Of a DNA stretch of 64,000 nucleotides, positions 22,593 through 34,990 are shown in pieces. Below the pieces are notes generated by a model, which saw only the letters and a list, made by a program, of their open reading frames with translations, was not told the origin of the DNA and made no database searches. The stretch's first letter is position 1. The number at the start of each line of letters is the position of its first letter. The stretch lies in the NCBI GenBank assembly GCA_951230915.1, contig OX579634.1:43537570-43601569 (forward strand). Reading direction: 5' to 3'. Both the position numbers and the translations under genes were made by a program. The DNA is from Antitrichia curtipendula (lineage: Eukaryota; Streptophyta; Bryopsida; Hypnales; Leucodontaceae).

Positions 22593-24220
22593 GGAAATGT
22601 TTGTCAAGGATTCTACAAAAAGTCATCACTCATAATGAATGAGGTGGTAGAGTGTAACTTGCTACTAAATGGTCTGCATGTTGAAATGTTGTGGTATCTT
22701 GACTTGCATTATTCTCAATGTATTAAAAAGAAATGATGAAACTTTCTACATTAAAGGGACATTTTGGCATTATGTTGATTGTTCTATCATGCTTTGTAAC
22801 ATGTCTAAGTCCTTGATCCCAGCACTAGCTGACTTTAAAAAAGAACCTGGCTTTCAAATGATGTTGTAGTTCATAGAGGAGAACAATCCATGCAACAAGG
22901 TACACATTCCAATTGCCTTCAACATGAAGAAATGATCACCTTAACTAGAGAATGGTTGAACGGAAAGAAAGAGCTAATGCATGTAGTTGCCAAGTTTTGG
23001 TATTGAATTTAGTTTTGATTTTAGAGTGATAATTGCTTCTCAATGATAATAGCATGTGAATCTAGAATTGCAAGCCTACGAGCCTAGAGCCTAAGTGTAA
23101 GTAGGTACTCTACAACTATTGAAGGTGCTTATAACATAGGCATTTATAATTTAAATATATTATAATCATAGAGTATTTATTACATAGATACCTATAATAT
23201 AGGAGACTAGACTCCTAGGGTCTTGGGCTCAAGATCCTAAGCTCACATGCTAGCAATTGTGAACCGTCCATCAATATCTTCAGCATAAAACGAAGACTAT
23301 TTTGATTGAAAGTTTGCTTCTTGAAATAGTAAATCTTTTTGGAAAGGTTGTAGATTCTAGGCTTTCTTGAAAAACATTTACTTTATATAATTTTTTTTAT
23401 ACAACCTCCAATTTGCCATCCATTTGTGCTATTGGTGGAGATGGTCGTGGAAAGAGGTACCATCCATGTACTGTGAAATTATTTGACGTAATCCACAATT
23501 TGAGTGGGCTTCCACACATAAATTCTTCTTACTCCAATTTGTTAGAGCCAATCATGAACACTAGCCAATTTATGTAATAGAATTAGGAATAGGAAGAAGG
23601 AATGTGCTACATTTGTAATTGCCACACCTCCTTTCAAAAGAAAGAGACCTCAAAAAACCCCTCTAGTATTGGTAAATACTATTCTGACATCTACTTCAAA
23701 CATCTCCATTAGGTGCTTCCCAAGGTTAACAAAATAGGTGTATCAATTCTTCATATAATCATATATGCTGTAATTAAACATTTTTATTAATGAATATGCA
23801 ACATTGCAACCCAACATTTTCTACATCTATTTTATTTAATTTGATCTTCACCCAACTCTTTGGTCGTTTTAATTTCATATCATTTTTACAAAAGTTGTCT
23901 TCTAAGAAGTTTAAATGCCAATGTGTATAATACAAGAATTGCATATCTAGATTCAAATATTTTTAGTAGGTTTCAAAATATCAATCTGTACAATCCAAAA
24001 ATAATTATAATTTTTTTTTAGAATATATTTTTAGTTGCTCAGTTTGACATTGAAATTAAAGAAAACTTTTAGAACTTTTTAATATTTATGAAAATGGCAT
24101 GTAAAAAAACTTCATTTATAAAGTATGAAGAGTACAACTGTACAAGTTGTTTTATAGATTTAAAGATTTCATGTAAAAAATTTAAAATATAAGGTTAAGA
24201 AATCTTGATTAATCCCTAAA
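22593..24220. other. AT-rich intergenic DNA, no gene supported
   Basis: No recognisable domain in any frame. The short frames at 22669-22869 and 23774-23956 are unsupported. Confidence 0.5.
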
Positions 24221-24427
24221 GTCTTATTCAGAGTTGTCATAGTGGATGGATCGAGGTGATCGGACGGGACGGACGGACGGGCGAATCGGACCGGACAACC
24301 GGACGTCTTGGACAGCCCGGATGCCTTTCATTTTTCCAATTGACAACCCGCTTCCACGGTGGCGGTCCACCTTGGAATCAGGGCGCGAACGTGAAAGTCG
24401 GGTCGGGGACGTCATCGTCAGGGCGGG

Positions 24428-24580
24428 GACTTCACAGGGCACGGACGAATTCGTCAGGGCACGGATGCCTCAACAGGGCGCAGACGCCTGGATAGGGCGC
24501 GGACGCTTGGACAGGGCGCGGACGCCTGGTCAGAATGCGGACGTCTCGGCATGGATGCCTGGATAGGACACGGACGTCCC
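24428..24580. repeat. ~20 bp GC-rich minisatellite inside the hAT-like element
   Basis: About seven degenerate copies of ACAGGGCGCGGACGCCTGG occupy the left subterminal zone. Inverted counterparts (GTCCGCGCCCTG) occur near 26695-26765 at the other end. Confidence 0.75.
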
Positions 24581-26107
24581 ACTCCTCAGCCACAGTATGG
24601 AGGGAAGTTGAAATACAAGTTGAACTTGGTCATGGGATTCTTCTTTTCCATGGAGAGGGGGAACCCATTAATGCAGCCAGCCTTTACTTTGATTTCAAGG
24701 GAATATCTTCAAGTCAATGGCTGCATTAAGGGGTCCAAACTACTTTTTGAGTTCAAAGATCATGTGTGGAAGCATGTTGCTCCCTTCTTGGGCCCGGACC
24801 TCTCCTTCATGCCTTCACCATGCACTTGCGAACGAGGACCCACCTTGCAAAAAAGGAAATTTCAGAAAATGAAAATTGACTTACTCGCTTTAATTAAAAA
24901 AATAAAAATTTGAAAGTAGACGCTAGAAGTTTTTAGATTTATATCAAAAGATAAGGTACATATTTTTCTTAATTCAAGTTCAAGGATGCATTTATAAATT
25001 CTTCAAATAGGAACTACATTCTTCTTTTCTTTAATTTTCTTTAATTTTTTTTAAAGTTTACCTTTTATATTGATGATTTAGACATTGAATATTCATAAAA
25101 CTTGTTTGAAACGTTCAATTTCTTTTTTGTCTACATACTACGTTTTGCTATTGTAATGGACAAATGGAACATTGGAGTTGCATAGGGTTCCCAACAATCA
25201 TATTGCAATATTATTAAAATTATCCTTAAAATACTTATGTGCCTAAATGTAAAAGTTTTCTAAATACATAACTAACTTTAACATTTGGCTTGTAATTTCA
25301 TATAAGCCATGTAATCCCAATGTTAAATTACCATCAAAATCCTTCTATGTAGTTATTAAAATAAATCAAATTGATTTTAAAAAATTAAAGAAGAACGAAA
25401 TTATATCACCATATATAAATAATCTAAAAGAAATAAAAATAGAATAAAAAGAGTGTGGCTAATATAAATCATTGCAAATCCAAATGCTCAATTCACCAAT
25501 AAAAATGCCAAATTCCTATAAATATCCATTAAAGCAATTCAATTTATTTTTAAAAATATATTGAAGATGATTGATGTAAATTTTAATAAAATTCAATGTT
25601 CAATTTATTAATTTAAAGGGCACACTCTTCTACATACCCACAAAACTAATCGAAAAGAATTTTTTTTTTATCAAAATCCAAAATATGAGGTTGATGTAAA
25701 TCTTGATGCAATTCCAATGTTGCATTTAAAAATTGGAAGGGCAAGTCTTTGTTCCTAGGTACAAAAATAGTCTAAATTTGAGATTTAAAAAAAATATTGA
25801 ATTCACAACATTCAAACTTAATATACAAAATTGTTTTCTAACAAAGACTCTTATCACATTGTATTACAAACTATGACAATCAAAAATTCTTAACAAAATT
25901 CTTATACAATAGGTACCAAGTCAAATTTAAATGATAACTCTTGTTTGAATTGAAGATCTATAAAAATATGTTAAATTTTAGCAACTAAGAAGAGAATTCA
26001 TCATTCTTTTATTTTGGAAGAAGAATCCTATATCACATTGAATGAGTGAGGCTCCCCCCTAAATCAAATTCTTCTTTTGGTTTAACTTTCCAAATATCGT
26101 TCCCGCC

Positions 26108-26640
26108 GATGCATTAGAAGCTATCCTTGCAAAATTTATTTTGGCAGCAACCTTCTTTTGGGATTTGCGATTTCAATTTTAACAATCATAGGGCGTGTAA
26201 TATACCATTGGAAAGGTATTTTCAAGACCTTTCTAATGCTATATTACACACCTCAAAATTCTCGAAATTGTTGTCGCAAAACTGGAATGAAATAGTGTCC
26301 CCACCTAGTCACAACGTCCCCGCCCAAGTGTTCCCATCTAGCCCAAGCGTCCCCGCCCTAGCATCTTTGCCTTCACGCCCATACGGAAAAGTCCTATTGA
26401 CCTCAAGGTCCAAGTTTTAGCAAAGCCTCTTCTAAGGAAACTTGGCACTCATGCGTTCTCGCCAATGCATTAGCAACTGTCCTTGCAAAATTTGTTTTGG
26501 CATCAACCTTCTTTTGAGATTTGCGGCTTCAATTTTAATAATCTTGGGGCCTGTAATATACCATTGGAAAGGTCTTGAAAATACCTTTCCAATGGTATAT
26601 TACACGCCCCAAGATTGTTAAAATTGAAGTCGTAAAATTG
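26108..26640. repeat. Duplicated ~120 bp segment with hairpins
   Basis: The segment GATGCATTAGAAGCTATCCT...GGGATTTGCG at 26108 recurs near 26468. Each copy ends in a hairpin built on TGTAATATACCATTGGAAAG and its inverse. The second hairpin (about 26544-26609) is almost perfect over 66 bp. Confidence 0.8.
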
Positions 26641-26904
26641 AAATAAAATAACATTAATTCCAATGATGAGATTGTTCTAACAAAAAACGTCCGCGCCCTG
26701 ACTTCTGTCCGCGCCCCAACACAGTCTTGTCCCCGCCTTGGCTTCTGTCTACGCCCTGGATCCTACTTGGCAGCTAGGTGGCATCAAAGTGGCAGCCACA
26801 TCACCTGTTCAATGGCAGAAAGTCAACTTAGTGTTGACCACATCGGATGGGCGAGACTTCTATCGGATGGGTGAACCGGACGTCCGTCCACTATGACAAC
26901 CCTG

Positions 26905-28214
26905 GTCCTATTGGTCCTAAAGGGGCCAAAATGCAACTTAAGGTAGACACATACGGTCTCAATATTCATCATAATTTACTAAAATTTAAAAAAAGCTAAA
27001 AAAATGCATAAGCTTCTTGGGAATATAGTTTTTATTTCAATTAGTGTACGGAAGCAAAAGTTATTGCACAAAAAGCCAAAAATGGAGGTTGGCAAGTAGC
27101 CCCCCAAAAATCTCTAAAAGTCAAAATACATCAAATTTTTATTTATTAATACATTATATCTTTGTCTACATGTAAAACTTTGAATCATTCAATTTGGACT
27201 AGTGAAGAAATAGTTATGGACAATCTTGTTCTTCAGGCAATCTAAAGACGTTCTTAAAAAAAAAAACTTTTTGTTCAACTTTAAATGCTAATATCAATGC
27301 TAATATCTTCCAATCCAAATGGTCAAATTTGATTAAATTTTTACCATATGATCTCAGACAAGTGAAGTACAAGATCCTATGGTTATATTCTTAAGAAAAA
27401 TATATTTTTTTTCTTTCTTAGATGAATGCAACATAAATGGCAGTTTTAACTTTTGAGTGTTTTTTGACAGAAAAATGGTCTTGGGACTTTAGGGATTTAG
27501 TTCTCAAAAAGTTCAAAGTCAGACCTTTGGTCCTTTACTCTTATAGAGGTTAAGTAACAACATTTAAATACGTCAAAACAAGGATTTGAACACAATTCTA
27601 TTATTGAGTATTGACCAATTAACCTCTAAAGACTAGAGGGTGACTATCTATTTTAGAAGAGGAAAATTTGTTTCAAACTGCTAATTTTTTATGCATTGTA
27701 GAAAATCAAAATTAAATTTTTTATGGGACAGTTGTATGCCATATTTTTTAAGGTATATATATGCCAAATTTCAAAAGTTGATGGGTGTTTTTGTAAAAGA
27801 TGCCCAAATTGCATGAGTTGCCTCCAAAGCTCAAAGCAATGTTCACAACTTTTTATTTGAGCAACGGATTAGAGAAAATAAAAAATTATAATTCCCACTT
27901 AAGAGACACATGTTCACACCTTGTGTCAAAAATTTGTGAACATTCAACCAAAACTAACTTTGATCATATGAACCAACCCCAAATTTTCAATTATTTGTTC
28001 AATGGACAATTATTAGCCATTAGGGATTAAACTTTTCTAGGGTCTTGTCAGTAGTTGCAAGGGGATTCTAAATTCCCTTAGAACAACTTTTTTGGACTCA
28101 GGTTGAATGAACTATAAATTTTTTATTGCTGAAAATAGGTGTACCAAAATTGACCCTGGACTCAACAAGAAAGCTCTACGTTTTAGGCAAGAATCTAGAG
28201 GGAAGAGTTTCCCA
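26905..28214. other. Interspersed-repeat debris, no gene supported
   Basis: Contains diverged copies of the segments seen at 17040-17400 and 20820-20935. A block bounded by TTAACCTCTAAAG (27619) and TTAGGGATTAA (28029) may be another decayed TTAA-type element. The frame 27800-28030 within it is unsupported. Confidence 0.45.
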
Positions 28215-30385
28215 TAATAATATCCCAAAAAAGCTTCAACAAACAAAACTTAACTTAATAGCGTGCTAAATATCATAATTACAGTAAAGTCCATGTGCAC
28301 CATATTAAGCTCGATTAGCTAATTGCGGCTTTTAGGTCTGTATTGGGCTGTTGGGGTTCTTGCACAAAAACACACGGCTTCGGATAACGCTCTTCCTCAC
28401 ACGAAACGTCGGCCTCATCATGAGCGAAACCACTTGCGACGACAGTCCATGGCCATCCTCGACAGGGATCACCGATTCGTGGAATTGCTTGTCGTACGGT
28501 GTCCCCCGCGCCATCCTCAGAATGCTGGCTGGAGGGTCGAAGGAGAATGCCAGCTCGTGAAGCATCCAAACCGCTATTGCGACGTCCATGAATAGCGCAT
28601 GAAATTCTTCGCCACCTTCGAACCGCCCGTTCTCATTGATGATGCCGGGTGGGATTAAATCTTGGTTTACAAGCCAAGCTGGCAACACACATTTGCACTT
28701 CCACGAACAGAATGCTTCAAACAGACCCGAAGAGAACACACTTTGCTTCTGTTGAAAGCATCGAAAGCATTCCAATGCGTGGTTCGTGGAGTCCAAGGGT
28801 GAGGTAAGTTGCTTTTCATCTACATCGAAGTAAACATGCTCGAAACCCCGGAACATTTGGTGGCATATCCAGTGATCCCAGACATACTTCACCTGGATTC
28901 CTCTTGACAATTCTGTCGGGTGTGAAGGGCTGATTCGGCGAACAAACTTCTCCAACTCTGGTGATGTGAGTGAGAGGGCATTCGTCATAGAGTTGTTGTG
29001 CAGAAACCTAGCCAGGGCCTCGGTTGCCTTGTCCACAGCCTTGCAAGCACCCTCCAGCATGCCTGGATTCGCGTGGTCGTCAGAATACGAGCCACTCGTC
29101 TGAGACTCTTGCGCAGCTTTCTGCTCAATGAGAGCGAGTTGCGCCTCCAGCTTCAGGCATTTGGTCTTCAACTGGCACTACTACGTACTACTAGGAAATG
29201 CAACAGCAGAAACGTTGCTTTCAACACTAAATTCTGCGCATGGACCACACTGTGAAGCGTTGCTTTAGTACACTAGAAAACGTAGCTCAGAATGAGCCAC
29301 GTTTTGGAACATGAATAAGCAACAGAATTATTGAAGCAACTGTTGACGTTCCCCTCCAAGATCGTGAGCTACTAGTCACTAATAAAAGAATTCACTTTAG
29401 TTAAGTTTAAGTAACTATGCTTCCATAATTTCCTATTTACTCTTATTAATGAGACTGCTCATGCAAAGTTAAACTTGCATTAAAATAATTTATTCGTGAA
29501 CATGCTATTTCTAGTGAATCATCATTGCGTTAGGGTGATTGCATCAAGGGGGACTACTGTAAGTGAAAGACCGCAACTTGACAACACATTCATGTGACAT
29601 GTGTTCTCTTAAAGCACGTGAAGACTAGGTAGGTGGTCACAATTTTATATTTACAATATAATGGAACATGGGTCCATTGCCCAATTGTCTCAATACACAT
29701 GTGTAAATTTCACAAGGTCATCACAATTATTAATGGAAGATAAAATCTTAATTGGAACTATTTTGAACAGATCATGGAATTGCATGGCCCAATGGGGTGA
29801 TGAATACCAAAGTTTTGATTGGATACAGAACTGCTTTTTGTAGATCATTAATTTATATTTAGAACACACATGTCACACTGAAAGTGGATTCTGGTAATTA
29901 ATTTATTGTTATCTCAAAGCCCTAATTATTTGAATTCACAAATTTTAATTTGGGCTTGTGTCAATACAATATTCTCTTGAATATAAAATCTCTTTGCAGT
30001 TCAAATATTAAGAAATTCCACTGTGTGAATTCTACTTCTGCAATAACAAGCACTTGCAATACATTTTCTCCCATGACTTCAACCCATGCTTCTAAACAGA
30101 AATAAAACACAAAATCAGATTTCACAAGAATTTCAAACAAACAATGATTTCAAATAAATATTAACATTCATACTCTATTAGAGAAATGCACTCTGAATTT
30201 CTTCCGTCAATTTCATTATTTTCACATAATATACTAACAACAAAGTCCAGTTCTAGGATTCTTCTACTTACATAAAACTTGCACAAGAACTAACCATATA
30301 TATATATGAAAGTATCATGTGTAACAACATCTTCTATATATTGACAAAAAGGCATGACACTTGAAGGATAGTAGCCTCTTCCCTT

Positions 30386-32971
30386 TCACAGAATGGATTC
30401 AGCTTCTCCATCATATTCACTCTCTGAACTAGTAGAATTGAATTCACTACTATTGCATGCCTTCAATGTAGTCCCGCCTGTCAAATGCTTCTCTTCGGCT
30501 TCCACATCTTCAATGAAATGTACTTCCTCTGTTTCTTTTCTTGAGGTTGTAGTCAATGTCCTCTGTTCCAAAGCATGGAACCCAAATTTAGCTCCAAATT
30601 GGACCTCTTCATTGGATGGAGATCGGTTGAATTTATCTTTCTGAGAACAAAATAAAAAACACAATGTCATTAAAAAAACCCTACGTTCCATTCTACCAGA
30701 ATCAAGTGATTACATGTGTCCTGCGAGGTATCACATAACCTTCACAAGTGACAAACAAAAGATGTCTTTAATTACTTATTCTCTAGTTTTATTAAGCAAT
30801 AGCATCCATGTTGATGGTGTGAACTATGAATTAGAGAACCTATAATAACAACAAAATTTCATTTCAATTCACCTATGTCTATGTAGATCACTTTCAATAG
30901 AACCTCAAAAAAATTCATCAACAACATGCCCTTACAAATCTCTCTATGACTGATGCATATCCTCCAGGTCCACATTTATGAGTGTATCCTTTCTTCTTCA
31001 GTTCAACCATCTTTGCTTCTCGACACAACAATGCCTTTTGCTCTCTTGTCATGCTCTTTGACTGTAGATAGATCTCATTCCATAAATCGACACTGCAACC
31101 TGGTGGCCTTGGAACGTTCTCTTTCTTGTCATACGTTTGAAAATTCCGTACAAGTCTGCACCTGCGCTCACGTATGTTGGCTCCAATTGCTGACAGAAGT
31201 GGTTTCGCTTCCCAGTTGCCGCTGTATATATCTCTAATTTTCTTAATAAATAACGCCTTCAACTCTTTTTTTTGCTTGTACCAATGTATGTCCCACGGGA
31301 AAATATAACAAGCTCGGTCAAAGGCAAATTGTCTCATGTGGTTTAGAAACTCTCCTGTAGGCTCACTGTACTTGTTCATTTCAATAGGAGGTGGGTCAAC
31401 TTCCCCTACCCAACACCTTCCATCTCCCAAAATTCCATTCTTGGTAGACTTTAGGGATTTTAGAGATGAGGCAGTAGAAGAGGACCCAACCTTTATACAC
31501 TTTGCAGCAGGTGTTAGTATGACCTCCTTTGAAATTTTGGTCCTTTTTTTTTTGGCCCTCCTTTGCTTCTGCCCAATTTCAAGCCCTTCATTCTGATTGC
31601 CATGCTCCACCTTCGGGATCCTCATCAACTCCAATGTTGTAATTGGTGCCTGTAAGTCATCATTTGAGTCACTTTCTACTTCAATTGGAGACACCTGCAA
31701 TGTTTGCATTCTTTTCTTCAAAACCCTAGATTTTCTTTTTTTCTTCTTGAATATTGTCACTTCGTCAAGCTCCTGTTGGGACACAGATTCCTCCAATCGT
31801 ACTTGATTTCCTTCAATTATGCCTTCAACTGGCATAGCTGGAACATCCACACCATGAGAAGCAATAAAAGAAGCTCTTTCTGCTGGAGATAGCGACTGCA
31901 TGAGAATGTGCATTCTCTGTTGAATACTTAAAACTTCTTCTCGTCGATAGTCTTCCCTTGGTGTTGTTTGATACTTTTGTGTACGTAGACCTTCAACATT
32001 GGCAACCACTGGCTGCAATGATGCTAGCAATTTTTCATCGACCGCATCTTTTGTTGTGTTTATCAAACGTCTCTGTACATTTACAAACTTCTCAATTGCA
32101 TTTCATTACTACTAACACTAAATTTGACCTTGGCATACAACCTTTCGGTACCCTGTTAATACCCTCTAAGACGGTCTCCGGATGACATATAATGGGAAGT
32201 GGTGGATGACGTGGTCTCTCCACATCCTTTTCTATTACCTTATCAACTTGAAAAGACAATCTTCTGGAGCATCTTTTCATTGGACTTTGATGTACCGGTT
32301 CTATGGATTTGGAATAATGCTAATTTGATCCTCTAGCAAAGGACAAATTTGTCAACGGAGTTCCAGGAGGTACATTCTTTTTCTCCATTGAATTCTCTGT
32401 CACTACATTATTGCATGTAGAAGTCATTCTACACGACCCTTGGAGAGAAAAAAGTCAAAGATGCTTCTGACTCCCACTGACATAGCGTTTTCTTCCTTTG
32501 CAAGACAGAAGATACAGGAAATATAGAAGATTCTAGAGGTACCTCAATTAGAGTCCCTACGTCGGAAACTTGTGGACTTCTTTTAGCTTGTTGCTCCACC
32601 ATGCTTGTGCTTGGGCTCCTCCTTTCATCTCCACTCAACCTATGCATCTGAGCCAAGTTGACCACCACTTCTTGCCTTGGGTGGAGAGACGATGAACACA
32701 AAGGCGGCTTCTTTGGCGATATCTTGAATTTTGCACTTGTTCTCAAATCCACTATGCGGTCTCTTTCAGGAAGTAAGGCTTCAACACTGGCCCCTTGTGT
32801 GCTCCTCTTCCATTGCTCCTTCTCCATGTCATTGCTGGAATTACTAGTTGAGGGGAAAACTGCACCATGTTTGGAAGTTGTTTCCTTTGTTACCTCCTTC
32901 AAAGACACCAACAACCGTTTCAGCTGCTCTGGCCTCATGTCCACTTTTTTAGACTGTTTTTCCATCTGCAT
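30386..32971 (-). CDS. CACTA second ORF (TnpA/Transposase_24-like), spliced
   Basis: Minus-strand gene reconstructed in part. The last exon is 30386-30640 (acceptor TTCTCAG), joined in phase 0 to 30936-32072 (donor GTAAGG, acceptor TGTACAG). Upstream coding probably includes part of 32092-32280 and 32429-32971; those junctions are not resolved. The start MQMEKQSKKV at 32971 is a guess. The protein is highly charged, with basic clusters such as KKKKRKSRVLKKR and KQRRAKKKRTK that look nuclear, then a conserved block with WDIHWYKQKKELKALFIKKI, PRPPGCSVDLWNEI and KKKGYTHKCGPGGYASVIERF. This layout resembles the second, DNA-binding-type protein of plant CACTA elements; the family call is tentative. 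Within CACTA elements such proteins bind subterminal repeats and assist the transposase. Confidence 0.55.
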
Positions 32972-34990
32972 GCACCAGGTACGCCCCAATCCACAGACAC
33001 TTTCCAATCATGTGTCACTATAAAGATGGCACTATATATGGTTGTAGAATCCTTTCATACTTCCACTAAAACAAACGAAATATGGAAGGATGTTTTTGTT
33101 TCAATAAAGCTCATACACTTCTAAAAGATTTGAAAGAACAACACTAACAAACATGCATTTCTTGTGATAGGTATGAGATAACGTACTTCAAAACAACCTG
33201 GACAGACGTGCCGAATTGCTCCACACTAATTGCCAAGACCAGTCGCCAGTACCACAACACTTGCCTCTACAAAACAGATTCCACAACGCTGCCACTACAG
33301 TACGGTTCTAAGCAACAAGATGCTCCACTAGTATAGTGACAACTTCACATGCAAACACTTCAGTACTAAAGAAATTGTGACAACTCTAGTATTAGCAAGA
33401 ACACAGACGCAGAGACGAGAATTTCTCTCGTACCTATACGGAGACTGAAGAAAACGTGTACTGTGTCAGTGTCAACAATAGGAGCTCCGTGAAGTTCAAG
33501 AATACTGTGGTGAAGGTGTGCTTCCTAACCCTTTCTTTCCACTTCTCACATCTATATTTACTACACTGACATTATGTGAACTTGAAGCGTACTGTAGCTA
33601 AGGTCGGCTCCCCACTCATGTCTTGCCACTTCTAACTTCTATATTTGTTAAAGTAAGAGAAATACTTAGGTATAGGAATCAAATCACTCCACTTGCTAAT
33701 CCCTCTGAACTCTTCATAAATAATACAAAAAACTGTAGTGCTTTTCCACAAATATCATCCACAATGCTATGAATCATATCTCTCATTGTCATAATGGAAC
33801 ATCTACATATAAAATATGTCTACAATCAATTGACCTCTGTTCTCAATATTTGCAATGGTTTTTTGAATTTTCTGTGAAGATAGACAACTACATTAGCTTT
33901 GTGGTTAGATAATTTTAATTTCAATTATTCACTAGGATTAAAAATTATGGCACAATTAGCCCCTTTCATTAATTTCACAAACAACAACCACACACATATA
34001 CACAACCTTTATTTACAAAATAAATTTATATATTTTTTTATATATTTTTTTAATCCACATAGAACGTTTTTTTTCATAAAATATGGATTTGTTATGTGAA
34101 AGTCATAGACAATCATGTTTACTGGCTAATTAGAGCATTCACTAAAAATACCCTTCTAGGATTCATTTTTGTATTGTATCTTCACAATTCTAAAGAAAAA
34201 CAAAAACTCAAGGCTAAAATCTTTTAGCAGAACAATGTCACTATTGATATTGCTCTGTTCCAATATCATCTTTGAGCTATTAAGGATTTATTTTTTTCTT
34301 GAATCTTGAACTAATTCTATTTATCAATTTCTCAATGAGTGAAAATTAATTGTATTTTTTATAAAAAAAATTCTGAGAAAACGATTGAATTCTTTAGCAA
34401 AGAAATCATGAAATCAAAATCAGTATTGTTAGAACTTTCTAAATTCAAATGATTGAAAGCCAAAAACCTACATGAAGACAACAAAAAAAGAAACTTAACT
34501 TTAAATGCAAATATCTAGCACTCTATGAAATCAATTTTTTTGAAATTTCTCCTATACATATATATATACTAGTGTACAACAATATCCTATAGTTAGATAT
34601 GTCCAAAAAAATTTGAATTCACTATTCTTAGCAATAGAAATAGCAATTTTGAGTGATTTTTGGTGGAAAAAAGGCCTCGAGACTTTTGAAAGTCCTGCCA
34701 ATCTTTTTGGACTTCTATACAATCAAGAAATTCTCATAAAGTATACAAGAATTCATTTAAGTTGAAATTATAATTTGGAGCTACCATGTTCTGTCCTCAG
34801 GATTTATTTTATAAATACTTAAAAGTTTAATAACATTTAACCTATAATTGAAACTAGTATGGAAACTAATGTTTCATAATTCCTTCAAATTTATGTATGC
34901 ATCTATTTCCTTGCATCTACATATGCCATTACATCTACATGCACACAGACAAATATATACTAACTGTTGAAGTGCCTTTTATCTACAGCC
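32972..34990. promoter_or_regulatory. Divergent internal region of the CACTA element
   Basis: About 2 kb separates the minus-strand second ORF from the plus-strand tnp2 gene, so promoters for both presumably lie here unless 5' exons were missed. An AG-ended tract just before the tnp2 ATG (ATCTACAG at 34981) could be an acceptor for a 5' UTR intron. No specific element was identified. Confidence 0.4.

Larger units (their letters stand above)
24229..26904. mobile_element. GC-rich-ended hAT-like element, 2.7 kb, non-autonomous
   Basis: Termini are CAGAGTTGTCATAGTGGA and the inverted TCCACTATGACAACCCTG. Flanks GTCTTATT (24221-24228) and GTCCTATT (26905-26912) form an 8 bp duplication with one mismatch. 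The GC-rich subterminal zones carry repeated GGGCGCGGACGCC-type motifs on the left and GTCCCCGCCC/GTCCGCGCCC on the right, a signature shared with the 291 bp element at 13316. No transposase was found. A frame at 24551-24913 is unrecognised and may be a captured fragment or chance. Confidence 0.8.

Noticed and set aside
24246..24566. Arg/Gly-rich ORFs in the GC-rich subterminal zone of the hAT-like element
   Set aside because: A product of the GGGCGCGGACGCC minisatellite.
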